Position numbers and translations under genes: made by a program. A stretch of 64,000 bases of DNA from Pseudomonas sp. Au-Pse12 (GTDB lineage Bacteria > Pseudomonadota > Gammaproteobacteria > Pseudomonadales > Pseudomonadaceae): positions 1-64,000 of the forward strand of contig NZ_JAJTTH010000003.1 in assembly GCF_021341665.1 (NCBI RefSeq), written 5' to 3'. This document shows positions 56,468 through 64,000 of the stretch, piece by piece. The notes beneath the pieces were generated by a model that saw nothing but the letters and a program-made list of their open reading frames with translations, did not search any database and was not told where the DNA came from. Position 1 is the stretch's first letter. Each line of letters opens with the position of its first letter.

Positions 56468-56491
56468 ACGGATGACGTCTTGAAATAATTA
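56468..56491 (-). promoter_or_regulatory. Variant PvdS (IS-box) promoter of pvdL
   Basis: On the minus strand TAATT-N16-CGTTC. One base differs from TAAAT, but the spacing and the ATCCGTTC end match the motif before the MbtH-like gene. It is the only such motif between pvdL and pvdS in this direction. The leader would be about 150 nt. Confidence 0.6.
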
Positions 56492-56580
56492 GTCCGCATC
56501 CTGCCCTTCAAGGCCTGATTCAGGCCGCTGACGAGCAGCCGTTCGCAATCTGCAATGCTGAAGAGCATTAGTTCTTTTTC

Positions 56581-56613
56581 TCAATTGACAATCATTATCA
56601 TTCAGCCTAATTT
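56581..56613 (+). promoter_or_regulatory. Fur-controlled promoter of pvdS
   Basis: TTGACA (56585-56590) and TAATTT (56608-56613) are 17 bp apart. The spacer contains GACAATCATTATCATTC (56587-56603), a strong match to the Fur box. Iron-loaded Fur would cover the promoter and switch off pvdS. Confidence 0.82.
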
Positions 56614-56684
56614 GTCGCTCGATGTGTAGGACGGGTCAGATTTTTCTGACGTCCCACTAACTTCTTTGCAACAAGGTGATTTCC

Positions 56685-57233
56685 ATGACGGAACAAGTAT
56701 CCACAAGCAGGTGCGATTCACCGTTACTCCAGGCTTTTGTCGACAACCGTCTGATCCTGGTGAAGATTGCAGCGCGTATTACCGGCTGCCGGTCACGGGC
56801 AGAAGACGTGGTTCAAGACGCCTTCTTCCGCCTGCAATCGGCGCCGCACATCACCTCCTCGTTCAAGGCCCAGCTCAGCTACCTGTTCCAGATCGTGCGC
56901 AACCTGGCCATCGATCACTACCGCAAGCAGGCGCTGGAGCAGAAGTATTCCGGCACTGAAGAGGAAGGCCTGAATGTGGTGATTCATGGCGCGTCACCTG
57001 AAACCTCGCACATGAACTTTTCCACCCTGGAACACATCGCCGAAGCCCTGACCGAACTGCCCAGCCGCACGCGCTACGCCTTCGAGATGTACCGCCTGCA
57101 CGGTGTCCCGCAAAAGGACATCGCCAAGGAGCTCGGGGTCTCGCCGACCCTGGTCAACTTCATGATTCGCGATGCCCTGGTGCATTGCCGCAAAGTCTCG
57201 GGCAACCGCCCCGACACCTTCGCTCGTCGCTGA
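56685..57233 (+). CDS. pvdS: PvdS, ECF iron-starvation sigma factor
   Basis: A 182-residue ECF sigma factor. Region 2 shows LVKIAARITGCRSRAEDVVQDAFFRLQSA and SYLFQIVRNLAIDHYRKQALE. Region 4 shows RTRYAFEMYRLHGVPQKDIAKELGVSPTLVNFMIRDAL. It directs RNA polymerase to TAAAT-N16-CGT promoters of pyoverdine genes and is repressed by Fur. The ATG at 56685 has AAGGTG upstream; GTG 56676 is in frame but gives an unneeded extension. Divergence from pvdL is the usual fluorescent-pseudomonad layout. Confidence 0.95.
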   Translation: MTEQVSTSRCDSPLLQAFVDNRLILVKIAARITGCRSRAEDVVQDAFFRLQSAPHITSSFKAQLSYLFQIVRNLAIDHYRKQALEQKYSGTEEEGLNVVIHGASPETSHMNFSTLEHIAEALTELPSRTRYAFEMYRLHGVPQKDIAKELGVSPTLVNFMIRDALVHCRKVSGNRPDTFARR

Positions 57234-57276
57234 ACGGCGCCGGACGGCGTCCGCCAGCAGCCGGTTTGAACACTGC

Positions 57277-57627
57277 TCACACCTCAAGCAGGCCACTGCG
57301 ACCCAGCACCAGCAACGCTGCGCGTTTGTGCAACAGATCGAACTCCTGCTGGCAGTACCGACAACGCTCTGGTGCCGCACAGGCCGGCGGGTGGGCCTCT
57401 GCCGCACAACGCTGCGCGTCCGGCGAGCCCAGGTACAGCGCGTGCACCTGGGCCGACAGCCAGAAGGCCAGCCGGTCCTGCCGCGCCGCCTCGGCATCCA
57501 CCGGCGAAGGCGCCTGCCCCCTGCCCCGCAATGACTCGAACAGCCCCTGGCGGGCAGCAATCTCATCGACTCCCGACAACCTGCCGGCGGGCACGGCCAC
57601 AACGCTCAACGGATTTACAAGGGGCAT
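57277..57627 (-). CDS. Small hypothetical protein with a CxxC pair
   Basis: A 116-residue protein ending 44 bp after the convergent pvdS gene. It starts MPLVNPLSVVAVPAG (ATG 57627; an upstream start at 57657 is in frame). The middle is a helix-prone stretch (AARQDRLAFWLSAQVHALYLG). Five cysteines cluster in the second half (QRCAAEAHPPACAAPERCRYC), a possible zinc site of the CxxC type, followed by QEFDLLHKRAALLVLG. I do not recognise it; convergence with pvdS is the only context. Confidence 0.5.
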   Translation of the reverse strand: MPLVNPLSVVAVPAGRLSGVDEIAARQGLFESLRGRGQAPSPVDAEAARQDRLAFWLSAQVHALYLGSPDAQRCAAEAHPPACAAPERCRYCQQEFDLLHKRAALLVLGRSGLLEV

Positions 57628-57722
57628 GGCACGGCTCACCGTCGCTTGGGGATTCAACCAAGTGACGTGGGCCGAGGCGGGAAATTTAGCCCGAGCCCTG
57701 CCGGGCCGGTCGACATGTGGCG

Positions 57723-58517
57723 TCAGGCGCGGGGCACGCTCATGACGACAATGCGGTAGGGATCGAAGATCTTGTGCATCTGGCCGTTGTCCCGCAGTTT
57801 TTGCAGGAGCCCGGCAAAGTCCTTGGCGCTGATCGGCGCCGTGGGTCGGATCAGGGCGTAGTGGTGGTAGACCTGGTCGATACGCTCGGAAACCAGCAGC
57901 TGGGCGGTGTCCTGGGTATTGCGGGCAAGGAAGTCACTGAGGTAGGAACGGGTCACCAGGGCCACGTCCGCCCTGCCCCGCAGGACCATCAGCAGGTTGC
58001 TGTCATGGGAATAGGTCAGCGTGGCGTTGAAGGTATCGGCCAGGTACTTGGGGTCCGCGTTGAACTGGGCAAAGGCATAGTGGTAACCGCTGAACAACGC
58101 CAGGCGCTTGCCCGCCAGGTTGGCGAAATAGGCCTGTTGGCGCCCGTCCTGCTGTTGGGCGACGAAAACCTCCGCGTCCTCCAGGCCCATGTCGACGCTG
58201 GTATGGGCAATGTCCTGCCAGCCCCAGGCGGGGTTCTCGAAGATCGCCAGGTCGACCCGGCCCTGTTCGAAATCACGGAAACGCCGGGGAATCGAGGTGG
58301 GCACCAGAACGAACTGGTAGTCGCTCTGGGACTGGTTGAGGGCTTCCACCAATTGCGGCAGCAAACCGGTGTCGGCACCGGTTTCAGGGCGAACGGTATA
58401 AGGCGGGAAATGCGCCGCCGCGACCCGCACCAACTGCGCCGAGGAGGCCGGGCAGACCCAAAGTGTTGCCAGTGTCAGCAAGAGCATTCGCAAGGCTGAC
58501 CGCAGCGGCAAGGACAT
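57723..58517 (-). CDS. Periplasmic solute-binding protein (SBP_bac_3 family)
   Basis: A 264-residue protein with signal peptide MSLPLRSALRMLLLTLATLW ending near PASSAQ. Mature features are VRVAAAHFPPYTVRPETGADTGLLPQLVEALNQ, the RGRADVALVTRSYL segment and the C-terminal LLQKLRDNGQMHKIFDPY, all typical of amino-acid-type binding proteins. There is no permease or ATPase beside it, so it may be a stand-alone sensor or binding protein, as are many in pseudomonads. The ATG at 58517 starts the signal peptide; 58601 is also in frame. Confidence 0.78.
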   Translation of the reverse strand: MSLPLRSALRMLLLTLATLWVCPASSAQLVRVAAAHFPPYTVRPETGADTGLLPQLVEALNQSQSDYQFVLVPTSIPRRFRDFEQGRVDLAIFENPAWGWQDIAHTSVDMGLEDAEVFVAQQQDGRQQAYFANLAGKRLALFSGYHYAFAQFNADPKYLADTFNATLTYSHDSNLLMVLRGRADVALVTRSYLSDFLARNTQDTAQLLVSERIDQVYHHYALIRPTAPISAKDFAGLLQKLRDNGQMHKIFDPYRIVVMSVPRA

Positions 58518-58613
58518 CAAGGCAACACACCTCAAACAAAGGAAAATGGATGGGCTAAAGCTAGGCGTTTTCAGCCACTTCGACAATGTTGCGGCACACA
58601 ATTAGTGCGCCGC

Positions 58614-59237
58614 TCAATGATCCTTGAGCACCAGCAGCAGAGCCTCCTGGGCCAACTGTTCGAGGGTCATGCTGCCTTCGGCCCGGAACCAGGTGGTGGT
58701 CCAGGACAGCGCGCCGGTCAGAAAGCGCCGGGTGATGAACACATCACCCTTGATGAACCCGGCGTCCTTGGCCTCGCCCAGCACCTGCAACCAGATCTGT
58801 TCGTAGATGTCGCGCAGCGCCAGCACGGCCGCCTGGCCTTCCGCGGACAGCGAACGCCACTCGTAGACCAACACCGCCATCGCTTCGCCACTGCCGCCCA
58901 TGATCGATTGCAGTTCGCAGCGGATCAGCGCCAGGACCCGCTCGCGCACGCTGCCGGCTTCGGCCAGCTCGGCGCGCATCAAGGCGGTGTTGTAGTGGAT
59001 GGTTTCCTGCATCACCGCGCGCAGGATGTCGTCCTTGCTCTTGAAGTGATGAAAGATGCTGCCCGACTGAATGCCCACGGCGCTGGCCAGGTCACGCACG
59101 GTGGTGCGCTCGTAGCCCTTGTTGCGAAACAGGTGCGCAGCGGTCTGCAGCAGCTTGCCCCGGGCGCTCTCGGGATCGGTCACTTGTCCGCTGGCGATCA
59201 GCTCGCGTACGACCTGCAGGGCTTTTTGCTCGTCCAC
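58614..59237 (-). CDS. atuR: AtuR, TetR-family repressor of the atu operon
   Basis: A 207-residue TetR repressor. The helix-turn-helix is at about residues 20-70 (LLQTAAHLFRNKGYERTTVRDLASAVGIQSGSIFHHFKSKDDIL). The remaining helical domain should bind an acyl-CoA intermediate of citronellol or geraniol breakdown, as AtuR does. It is divergent from atuA, with a 20-bp perfect inverted repeat, present as two arms, in between. Gene order atuR-atuABCD is that recalled in P. aeruginosa. Confidence 0.87.
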   Translation of the reverse strand: MDEQKALQVVRELIASGQVTDPESARGKLLQTAAHLFRNKGYERTTVRDLASAVGIQSGSIFHHFKSKDDILRAVMQETIHYNTALMRAELAEAGSVRERVLALIRCELQSIMGGSGEAMAVLVYEWRSLSAEGQAAVLALRDIYEQIWLQVLGEAKDAGFIKGDVFITRRFLTGALSWTTTWFRAEGSMTLEQLAQEALLLVLKDH

Positions 59238-59322
59238 CGGTGTTCTCCTACCTTCACGTCATCAATAACTCAGCGTAACCCGGCAAAACCGGCCGTGGCG
59301 CGCGCAATTTAAGCCTCTGCCC

Positions 59323-59390
59323 GCTACCAAGCAAGCGCTTGGCCGAAGAATGGATCAACGTATTTACAAACCAAGCGCTTGCTTGGTAGC
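59323..59390. promoter_or_regulatory. AtuR operator, 20-bp perfect inverted repeat
   Basis: GCTACCAAGCAAGCGCTTGG (59323-59342) is exactly mirrored at 59371-59390 with 28 bp between. Each arm contains the palindrome CAAGCGCTTG, and the two palindrome centres are exactly 40 bp apart, about four helical turns. Placement between atuR and atuA suits repression of both. Confidence 0.82.
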
Positions 59391-59422
59391 CTCCCTGCAG
59401 TTCTTAATTCGAGAGCCCTGTC

Positions 59423-61213
59423 ATGACCAAGACCGTAAGAATCGGCTGCGCCAGCGCCTTCTGGGGCGACACCAGCAGCGCCGCGGCGCAACTGGTGCAA
59501 GGTGGGCGCCTGGACTACCTGGTGTTCGACTACCTGGCGGAGATCACCCTGTCGATCATGGCCGGGGCGCGCATGAAGGACCCGAGCGCGGGCTATGCCA
59601 CGGATTTCGTCGAGGTGCTCAAGCCCTTGCTGGGCTCGATCCGCGAACAGCGCATCCGGGTCATCAGCAACGCCGGTGGGGTCAACCCGCACGCCTGTGC
59701 CAGCGCCTTGCAGGCGGCTTGCGAACAGGCCGGGGTGGCCTTGAAGATCGCCGTGCTGCTGGGGGACGACCTGCAACCGCAGTTCAAGCAACTGAGCACG
59801 GCGGGGATCGTCGAGATGTTCAGCGGCGCCCCCCTGCCGCCCCTGTGCGTGTCCACCAACGCCTACCTCGGCGCTCCTGGCATTGTCGAGGCGCTGCGCC
59901 TGGGAGCGGACATCGTGATCACCGGCCGCGGGGTCGACAGCGCGGTGGTCAGCGCCGCCCTGGTGCATGAATTCAACTGGTCCTGGCAGGACTACGACCA
60001 CCTGGCCCAGGCCGCCCTGGCCGGGCACATCATCGAATGCGGCGCCCAATGCACCGGCGGCAACTTCACCGATTGGCGCGATGTACCCGACTACGAACAC
60101 ATCGGCTTCCCCATCGTGGAAGTCGGCGCCGACGGCCAGTTCGTGGTCAGCAAGGCGCCGGGCAGCGGTGGGCTGATCAGTCCGCTGACGGTCGGTGAAC
60201 AGCTGCTGTACGAAATTGGCAATCCACGGGCTTACCTGCTTCCGGATGTTGTGTGCGATTTCTCCCAGGTGCAGTTGCAGCAGCAGGCCGCGAACGAAGT
60301 CCGGGTGCAGGGGGCCAAGGGCTTGCCCCCCAGCCATCAGTACAAGGTCAGCGCCACCTACCCGGACGGTTTTCGCTGCACCGCCAGTTGCCTGATGGCC
60401 GGGATCGACGCAGTGGCCAAGGCACGCCGGGTCAGCCAGGCGATCATCGACAAGACCCGCGAAATGTTCAGCCAGCGCGGCTGGGCCGACTACAGCGAAG
60501 TGAACATCGAACTGCTGGGCAGCGAGGCCACCTACGGCCCCCACGGCCGCCGCCAGGACAGCCGCGAGGTGGTGATCAAACTGGCGGTGCGCCACCCGAA
60601 CAAGGCGGCGCTGGTGCTGTTTTCCCGGGAGATCGCCCAGGCCGCCACCGGCATGGCCCCGGGGCTGACCGGAATCGTCGGCGGACGACCGACGGTGTAC
60701 CCGGTCATCCGTTTGTTCTCCTTCCTGCTGGACAAGGATGCCTGCCAGCTGGAGGTCGACGTTGCCGGCCAGCGCCATCCCTGCGCCCTGCCGCACACCG
60801 ACCGCCTGGACCCAACGGCCCTGCCCGCGCCACACCCGCTGCCCGCGCCCCGGGGGCGCGCCGACGCCAGCGTGCCACTGGTGAAACTGGCGGTGGCGCG
60901 CTCCGGCGACAAGGGCAACCACAGCAACATCGGGGTCCTGGCGCGCCACCCCGACTACCTGCCCTGGATCGCCGAAGCCCTGACCCCGGAGGTGCTGGTG
61001 GACTGGATGGGGCATGTACTGGACCCGGTCCATGGCCGGGTCCAGCGCTGGTACTTGCCTGGCACCCATAGCCTCAACTTCCTGCTGGAAAACGCCCTCG
61101 GCGGCGGCGGTGTCGCCAGCCTGCGCATCGACCCGCAAGGCAAGGCCTTCGCCCAGCAGTTGCTGGAAATCCAGATCCCGGTGCCGCAGAGCATTGCCGA
61201 CGCCGTCAATTAA
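59423..61213 (+). CDS. atuA: AtuA, acyclic terpene utilisation protein
   Basis: A 596-residue protein of the AtuA family (DUF1446 type), beginning [44 protein letters not shown]. The first 450 residues form the conserved AtuA domain. The last 110 (from [27 protein letters not shown]) form the short C-terminal domain often present in such proteins. It is required for citronellol/geraniol growth in P. aeruginosa and is hypothesised to act on 3-hydroxy-3-isohexenylglutaryl-CoA. The ATG follows a moderate Shine-Dalgarno (GAGAGCCC). It is the first gene of the operon. Confidence 0.88.
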   Translation: MTKTVRIGCASAFWGDTSSAAAQLVQGGRLDYLVFDYLAEITLSIMAGARMKDPSAGYATDFVEVLKPLLGSIREQRIRVISNAGGVNPHACASALQAACEQAGVALKIAVLLGDDLQPQFKQLSTAGIVEMFSGAPLPPLCVSTNAYLGAPGIVEALRLGADIVITGRGVDSAVVSAALVHEFNWSWQDYDHLAQAALAGHIIECGAQCTGGNFTDWRDVPDYEHIGFPIVEVGADGQFVVSKAPGSGGLISPLTVGEQLLYEIGNPRAYLLPDVVCDFSQVQLQQQAANEVRVQGAKGLPPSHQYKVSATYPDGFRCTASCLMAGIDAVAKARRVSQAIIDKTREMFSQRGWADYSEVNIELLGSEATYGPHGRRQDSREVVIKLAVRHPNKAALVLFSREIAQAATGMAPGLTGIVGGRPTVYPVIRLFSFLLDKDACQLEVDVAGQRHPCALPHTDRLDPTALPAPHPLPAPRGRADASVPLVKLAVARSGDKGNHSNIGVLARHPDYLPWIAEALTPEVLVDWMGHVLDPVHGRVQRWYLPGTHSLNFLLENALGGGGVASLRIDPQGKAFAQQLLEIQIPVPQSIADAVN

Positions 61214-61223
61214 AGGAGTGGCC

Positions 61224-62093
61224 GTGGTGTACGACTCGATTTTCAAAGCCCGACTGTTTGCCGGCCAGACCATCATCGTCACCGGCGGCGGCAGCGGTAT
61301 CGGCCGCTGCACCGCCCATGAGCTGGCAGCCCTGGGAGCCCGGGTGCTGCTGGTGGGGCGCAAGGCGGAAAAACTGCAGCAGGTTGCCGGGGAAATTGCC
61401 GAGGACGGCGGCCTGGCCGACTGGCGCGCCTGCGACATTCGCGACGAAGACGCGGTCAAGGCCCTGGTGGCGCAGCTGATCGAACGCTTTGGCCCGATCC
61501 ACGGCCTGGTGAACAATGCCGGCGGCCAGTACCCGGCGCCGCTGGCCTCGATCAACCAGAAAGGCTTCGAGACCGTGTTGCGCACCAACCTGGTGGGCGG
61601 TTTCCTCATGGCCCGGGAAGTGTTCAACCAGTCCATGAGCCAGCACGGCGGGAGCATCGTCAACATGCTCGCCGACATGTGGGGCGGCATGCCCGGCATG
61701 GGCCACTCCGGCGCGGCACGCTCGGGGATGGACAACTTCACCAAGACCGCCGCCTACGAATGGGGCCATGCCGGGGTTCGGGTCAACGCCGTGGCGCCGG
61801 GATGGATCGCCTCCAGCGGCATGGACACCTACGAAGGCGCGTTCAAGGCGGTGATCCCCACCCTGCGCGAGCACGTACCGCTCAAGCGCATTGGCACGGA
61901 ATCGGAAGTCAGCGCTGCCATCGTCTTTCTGCTCAGCCCCGGCGCGGCCTTTATCAGCGGCAGCACCCTGCGCATCGACGGCGCCGCCAGCCTCGGCAGC
62001 CGCGCCTGGCCGTTGAGCAAGGCACGCAACAGCGCGTCGTACAACGGTTTCCACCGCGCCTACCTGCCCGATGTGCTCAAGGGCGAGGAGTAA
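61224..62093 (+). CDS. atuB: AtuB, short-chain dehydrogenase
   Basis: A 289-residue SDR. Cofactor loop VTGGGSGIGRC, the NNAGGQ segment and IVNMLADMWGGMPGMGHSGAARSGMD are visible. The usual YxxxK is replaced by HSGAAR, so the catalytic Tyr is not in its normal place; this resembles the 2,4-dienoyl-CoA reductase-like group. The C-terminus GAAFISGSTLRIDGAASLG is normal. A role in beta-oxidation of the terpenoid acyl-CoA is inferred from the operon. The start is GTG at 61224 or 61227, after AGGAG at 61214-61218. Confidence 0.85.
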   Translation: MVYDSIFKARLFAGQTIIVTGGGSGIGRCTAHELAALGARVLLVGRKAEKLQQVAGEIAEDGGLADWRACDIRDEDAVKALVAQLIERFGPIHGLVNNAGGQYPAPLASINQKGFETVLRTNLVGGFLMAREVFNQSMSQHGGSIVNMLADMWGGMPGMGHSGAARSGMDNFTKTAAYEWGHAGVRVNAVAPGWIASSGMDTYEGAFKAVIPTLREHVPLKRIGTESEVSAAIVFLLSPGAAFISGSTLRIDGAASLGSRAWPLSKARNSASYNGFHRAYLPDVLKGEE

Positions 62094-62096
62094 GCC

Positions 62097-63713
62097 ATGC
62101 CAGTGATTCAATCCCAACTCGACCCTCATGCCCCGTCGTTCGCGCAGAACCGCGAGGCCATGCTCGCGGGCCTGCAACAGCTGCAGGAACTGCAGCAGAA
62201 CCTGCTGGCCAAGGCGGCCGAAGCCAAGGCCAAGTTCGACCAGCGCGGCCAGTTGCTGCCCCGCGAACGCCTCAACCTGCTGCTGGACCCGGGCGCGCCG
62301 TTTCTCGAACTGGCCAGCCTGGCGGGCTACAAGCTGCACGACGACAAGGACGGCAGCCAGGCCGGCGGGGGCTTGATCGCCGGCATCGGCTATGTGTGCG
62401 GGGTGCGCATGCTGGTGGTGGCCAACAACAGTGCGATCAGGGGCGGCACCATTTCCCCCAGCGGCCTGAAAAAGTCCCTGCGCCTGCAACAGATCGCCAT
62501 GGAGAACAAGCTGCCGGTGGTGACCCTGGCGGAAAGCGGTGGCGCCAACCTCAACTACGCCGCGGAAATCTTCGTCGAGGGCGCGCGCAGCTTCGCCAAT
62601 CAGGCGCGGATGTCGGCCATGGGCCTGCCGCAGATCACCGTGGTCCACGGCTCGGCCACCGCCGGCGGCGCCTACCAGCCCGGGCTCTCGGATTACGTGG
62701 TGGTGGTGCGCGGCAAGGCCAAGCTGTTTCTCGCCGGGCCACCGCTGCTCAAGGCCGCCACCGGTGAAGTGGCCACCGATGAAGAACTGGGGGGCGCCGA
62801 GATGCACGCCCAGGTCGCCGGCACCGCCGAGTACCTGGCGCAGAACGATGCCGATGGCATCCGCATCGTCCGCGAGATCGTCAGCCTGCTGCCGTGGAAT
62901 GCCCAATTGCCGGTGCAGCCGGCGCGGACCTGGAGCGAGCCGCTTTACCCCATCGACGAATTGCTGGGGCTGATTCCCTCTGACCCGAAAAAGCCCTACG
63001 ACGCCCGGGAAATAGTCGCTCGCCTGGCCGACGGCTCGCAGTTCCTGGAGTTCAAGGGCGAGTTCGACTCACAGACCCTCTGCGGCCATTTGCAGATCCA
63101 GGGCCGGGCCTGCGGCTTTATCGGCAACAACGGCCCGATCACGCCCCAGGGCGCGAGCAAGGCCGCGCAGTTCATCCAACTGTGCGACCAGAGCCGCACG
63201 CCGCTGCTGTTCTTCCACAACACCACCGGGTTCATGGTGGGCACCGAGTCCGAGCAGCAAGGGGTGATCAAGCACGGGGCGAAGATGATCCAGGCGGTGG
63301 CCAATGCCCGGGTGCCGAAGCTGACCATCGTCGTCGGCGGTTCCTACGGCGCCGGCAACTACGCCATGTGCGGCCGCGGCCTGGACCCGCGCTTCATCTT
63401 CGCCTGGCCCAACAGCCGCACCGCGGTGATGGGCGGCGCCCAGGCCGGCAAGGTGCTGCGCATCGTCACCGAGGCCAAGCAGGCGAAGAACGGCCAGGAA
63501 GCCGACCCGAAGATGCTCGACATGCTGGAACAGGTCACCGCGCAGAAGCTCGACAGCCAATCCACGGCCTTGTACGGCAGCGCCAACCTGTGGGACGACG
63601 GGCTGATCGACCCGCGGGACACCCGTACCCTGCTGGGCTACCTGCTGGATATCTGCCATGAGGCACAGGTGCGCGAGCTGGCGCCCAACAGCTTTGGCGT
63701 GGCACGGTTTTGA
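62097..63713 (+). CDS. atuC: AtuC, geranyl-CoA carboxylase beta (carboxyltransferase) subunit
   Basis: A 538-residue carboxyltransferase of the acetyl/propionyl/methylcrotonyl-CoA carboxylase beta family. Typical segments: RGQLLPRERLNLLLDPGAPFLELASLAGY, VTLAESGGANL, and the acyl-CoA and biotin pockets around IVVGGSYGAGNYAMCGRGLDPRF and WPNSRTAVMGGAQAG. It transfers CO2 to geranyl-CoA with the biotinylated AtuF subunit, which is not in the window. The ATG at 62097 is 3 bp after the atuB stop. Confidence 0.9.
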   Translation: MPVIQSQLDPHAPSFAQNREAMLAGLQQLQELQQNLLAKAAEAKAKFDQRGQLLPRERLNLLLDPGAPFLELASLAGYKLHDDKDGSQAGGGLIAGIGYVCGVRMLVVANNSAIRGGTISPSGLKKSLRLQQIAMENKLPVVTLAESGGANLNYAAEIFVEGARSFANQARMSAMGLPQITVVHGSATAGGAYQPGLSDYVVVVRGKAKLFLAGPPLLKAATGEVATDEELGGAEMHAQVAGTAEYLAQNDADGIRIVREIVSLLPWNAQLPVQPARTWSEPLYPIDELLGLIPSDPKKPYDAREIVARLADGSQFLEFKGEFDSQTLCGHLQIQGRACGFIGNNGPITPQGASKAAQFIQLCDQSRTPLLFFHNTTGFMVGTESEQQGVIKHGAKMIQAVANARVPKLTIVVGGSYGAGNYAMCGRGLDPRFIFAWPNSRTAVMGGAQAGKVLRIVTEAKQAKNGQEADPKMLDMLEQVTAQKLDSQSTALYGSANLWDDGLIDPRDTRTLLGYLLDICHEAQVRELAPNSFGVARF

Positions 63714-63754
63714 TAGGACATTTCGCGGTCTGACCCCACTTGAGGAGAACAACA

Positions 63755-64000
63755 ATGATCTTCACCCAGGAACACGAAGAACTGCGGCGCACGGTGCGCC
63801 ACTTTGTCGACCGCGAGATCAACCCCCATGTCGAGGAATGGGAGAAGGCCGGGCGCTTTCCCATCCACGAGATTTTCCGCAAGGCTGGCGAACTGGGGCT
63901 GCTGGGCATCTCCAAGCCTGAAAAATTCGGCGGCATGGGCCTGGACTACAGCTACTCGATCGTGGCCGCCGAGGAATTCGGCACCATCCATTGCGGCGGC
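63755..64000 (+). CDS. atuD: AtuD, acyl-CoA dehydrogenase (partial)
   Basis: The first 82 residues of an acyl-CoA dehydrogenase, cut by the window end. MIFTQEHEELRRTVRHFVDREINPHVEEWEKAGRFPIHEIF and KAGELGLLGISKPEKFGGMGLDYSYS are the N-terminal helical domain of the family. AtuD is thought to act on citronellyl-CoA. GAGGAG precedes the ATG. Confidence 0.88.
   Translation, partial: MIFTQEHEELRRTVRHFVDREINPHVEEWEKAGRFPIHEIFRKAGELGLLGISKPEKFGGMGLDYSYSIVAAEEFGTIHCGG

Overview
The window is high-GC DNA from a Pseudomonas of the fluorescens/protegens/chlororaphis type. The assignment rests on a pyoverdine synthetase (pvdL) divergent from its sigma factor pvdS, a complete fpvGHJK-fpvCDEF ferripyoverdine-handling operon, pvdH with an MbtH-like gene, an msuEDC-sfnR sulfonate operon, an atu (acyclic terpene) operon, and REP-type palindromes typical of this group. 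All names come from reading the translated sequence; no database search was possible.

Layout. 1-230: a strong minus-strand promoter and leader that look like the start of an rRNA operon lying outside the window. 284-8000: mixed housekeeping and accessory genes (EamA exporter, small lipoproteins, a TetR/SDR/DsbA-like isomerase group, aminopeptidase P, a cysteine desulfurase, a LysE exporter). 8080-16360: an organosulfur block. msuE-msuD-msuC-sfnR runs rightward from a sigma-54 promoter, and sfnB-metI-metQ runs leftward from a second one. Both promoters carry the same CTGTTG-N6-CAACAG palindrome upstream, consistent with joint control by SfnR. A SoxR gene and its divergent monooxygenase target lie between the two arms. 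16489-16956: a VOC-family gene.

17265-26560: iron. The eight genes fpvG to fpvF overlap or nearly touch and encode the inner-membrane reductase and metal-chelate ABC system that release iron from ferripyoverdine. A REP-flanked methyltransferase, the MbtH-like gene and pvdH (diaminobutyrate supply) follow. 26675-32190: a two-component system (dsbRS type) divergent from dsbD-dsbE-dsbG, a periplasmic disulfide-reducing set. 32364-39880: an alpha/beta hydrolase and a five-gene chaperone-usher fimbrial operon with the same order as cupA1-A5. 40010-42925: three genes of unknown function, including a tandem pair of paralogues with a ParB/sulfiredoxin-like DGHYRLQAA motif. 43295-56311: pvdL, a 4338-residue NRPS. 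56685-57233: pvdS, with a Fur-box promoter. 57277-58517: a small hypothetical gene and a periplasmic binding protein. 58614-64000: atuR divergent from atuABCD, with atuD cut by the window edge.

The genes fit together as an iron-responsive system. Fur would repress pvdS, and PvdS would act at TAAAT/TAATT-N16-CGT promoters seen before pvdH, the MbtH-like gene and pvdL. Sulfur starvation acts through SfnR and sigma-54, and terpenoid intermediates act through AtuR on a 20-bp perfect inverted-repeat operator. The most novel material is the ParB-like paralogue pair, the sulfur transporter without an ATPase, the SDR with a degenerate active site, and the structured repeats around the pvd/fpv genes.
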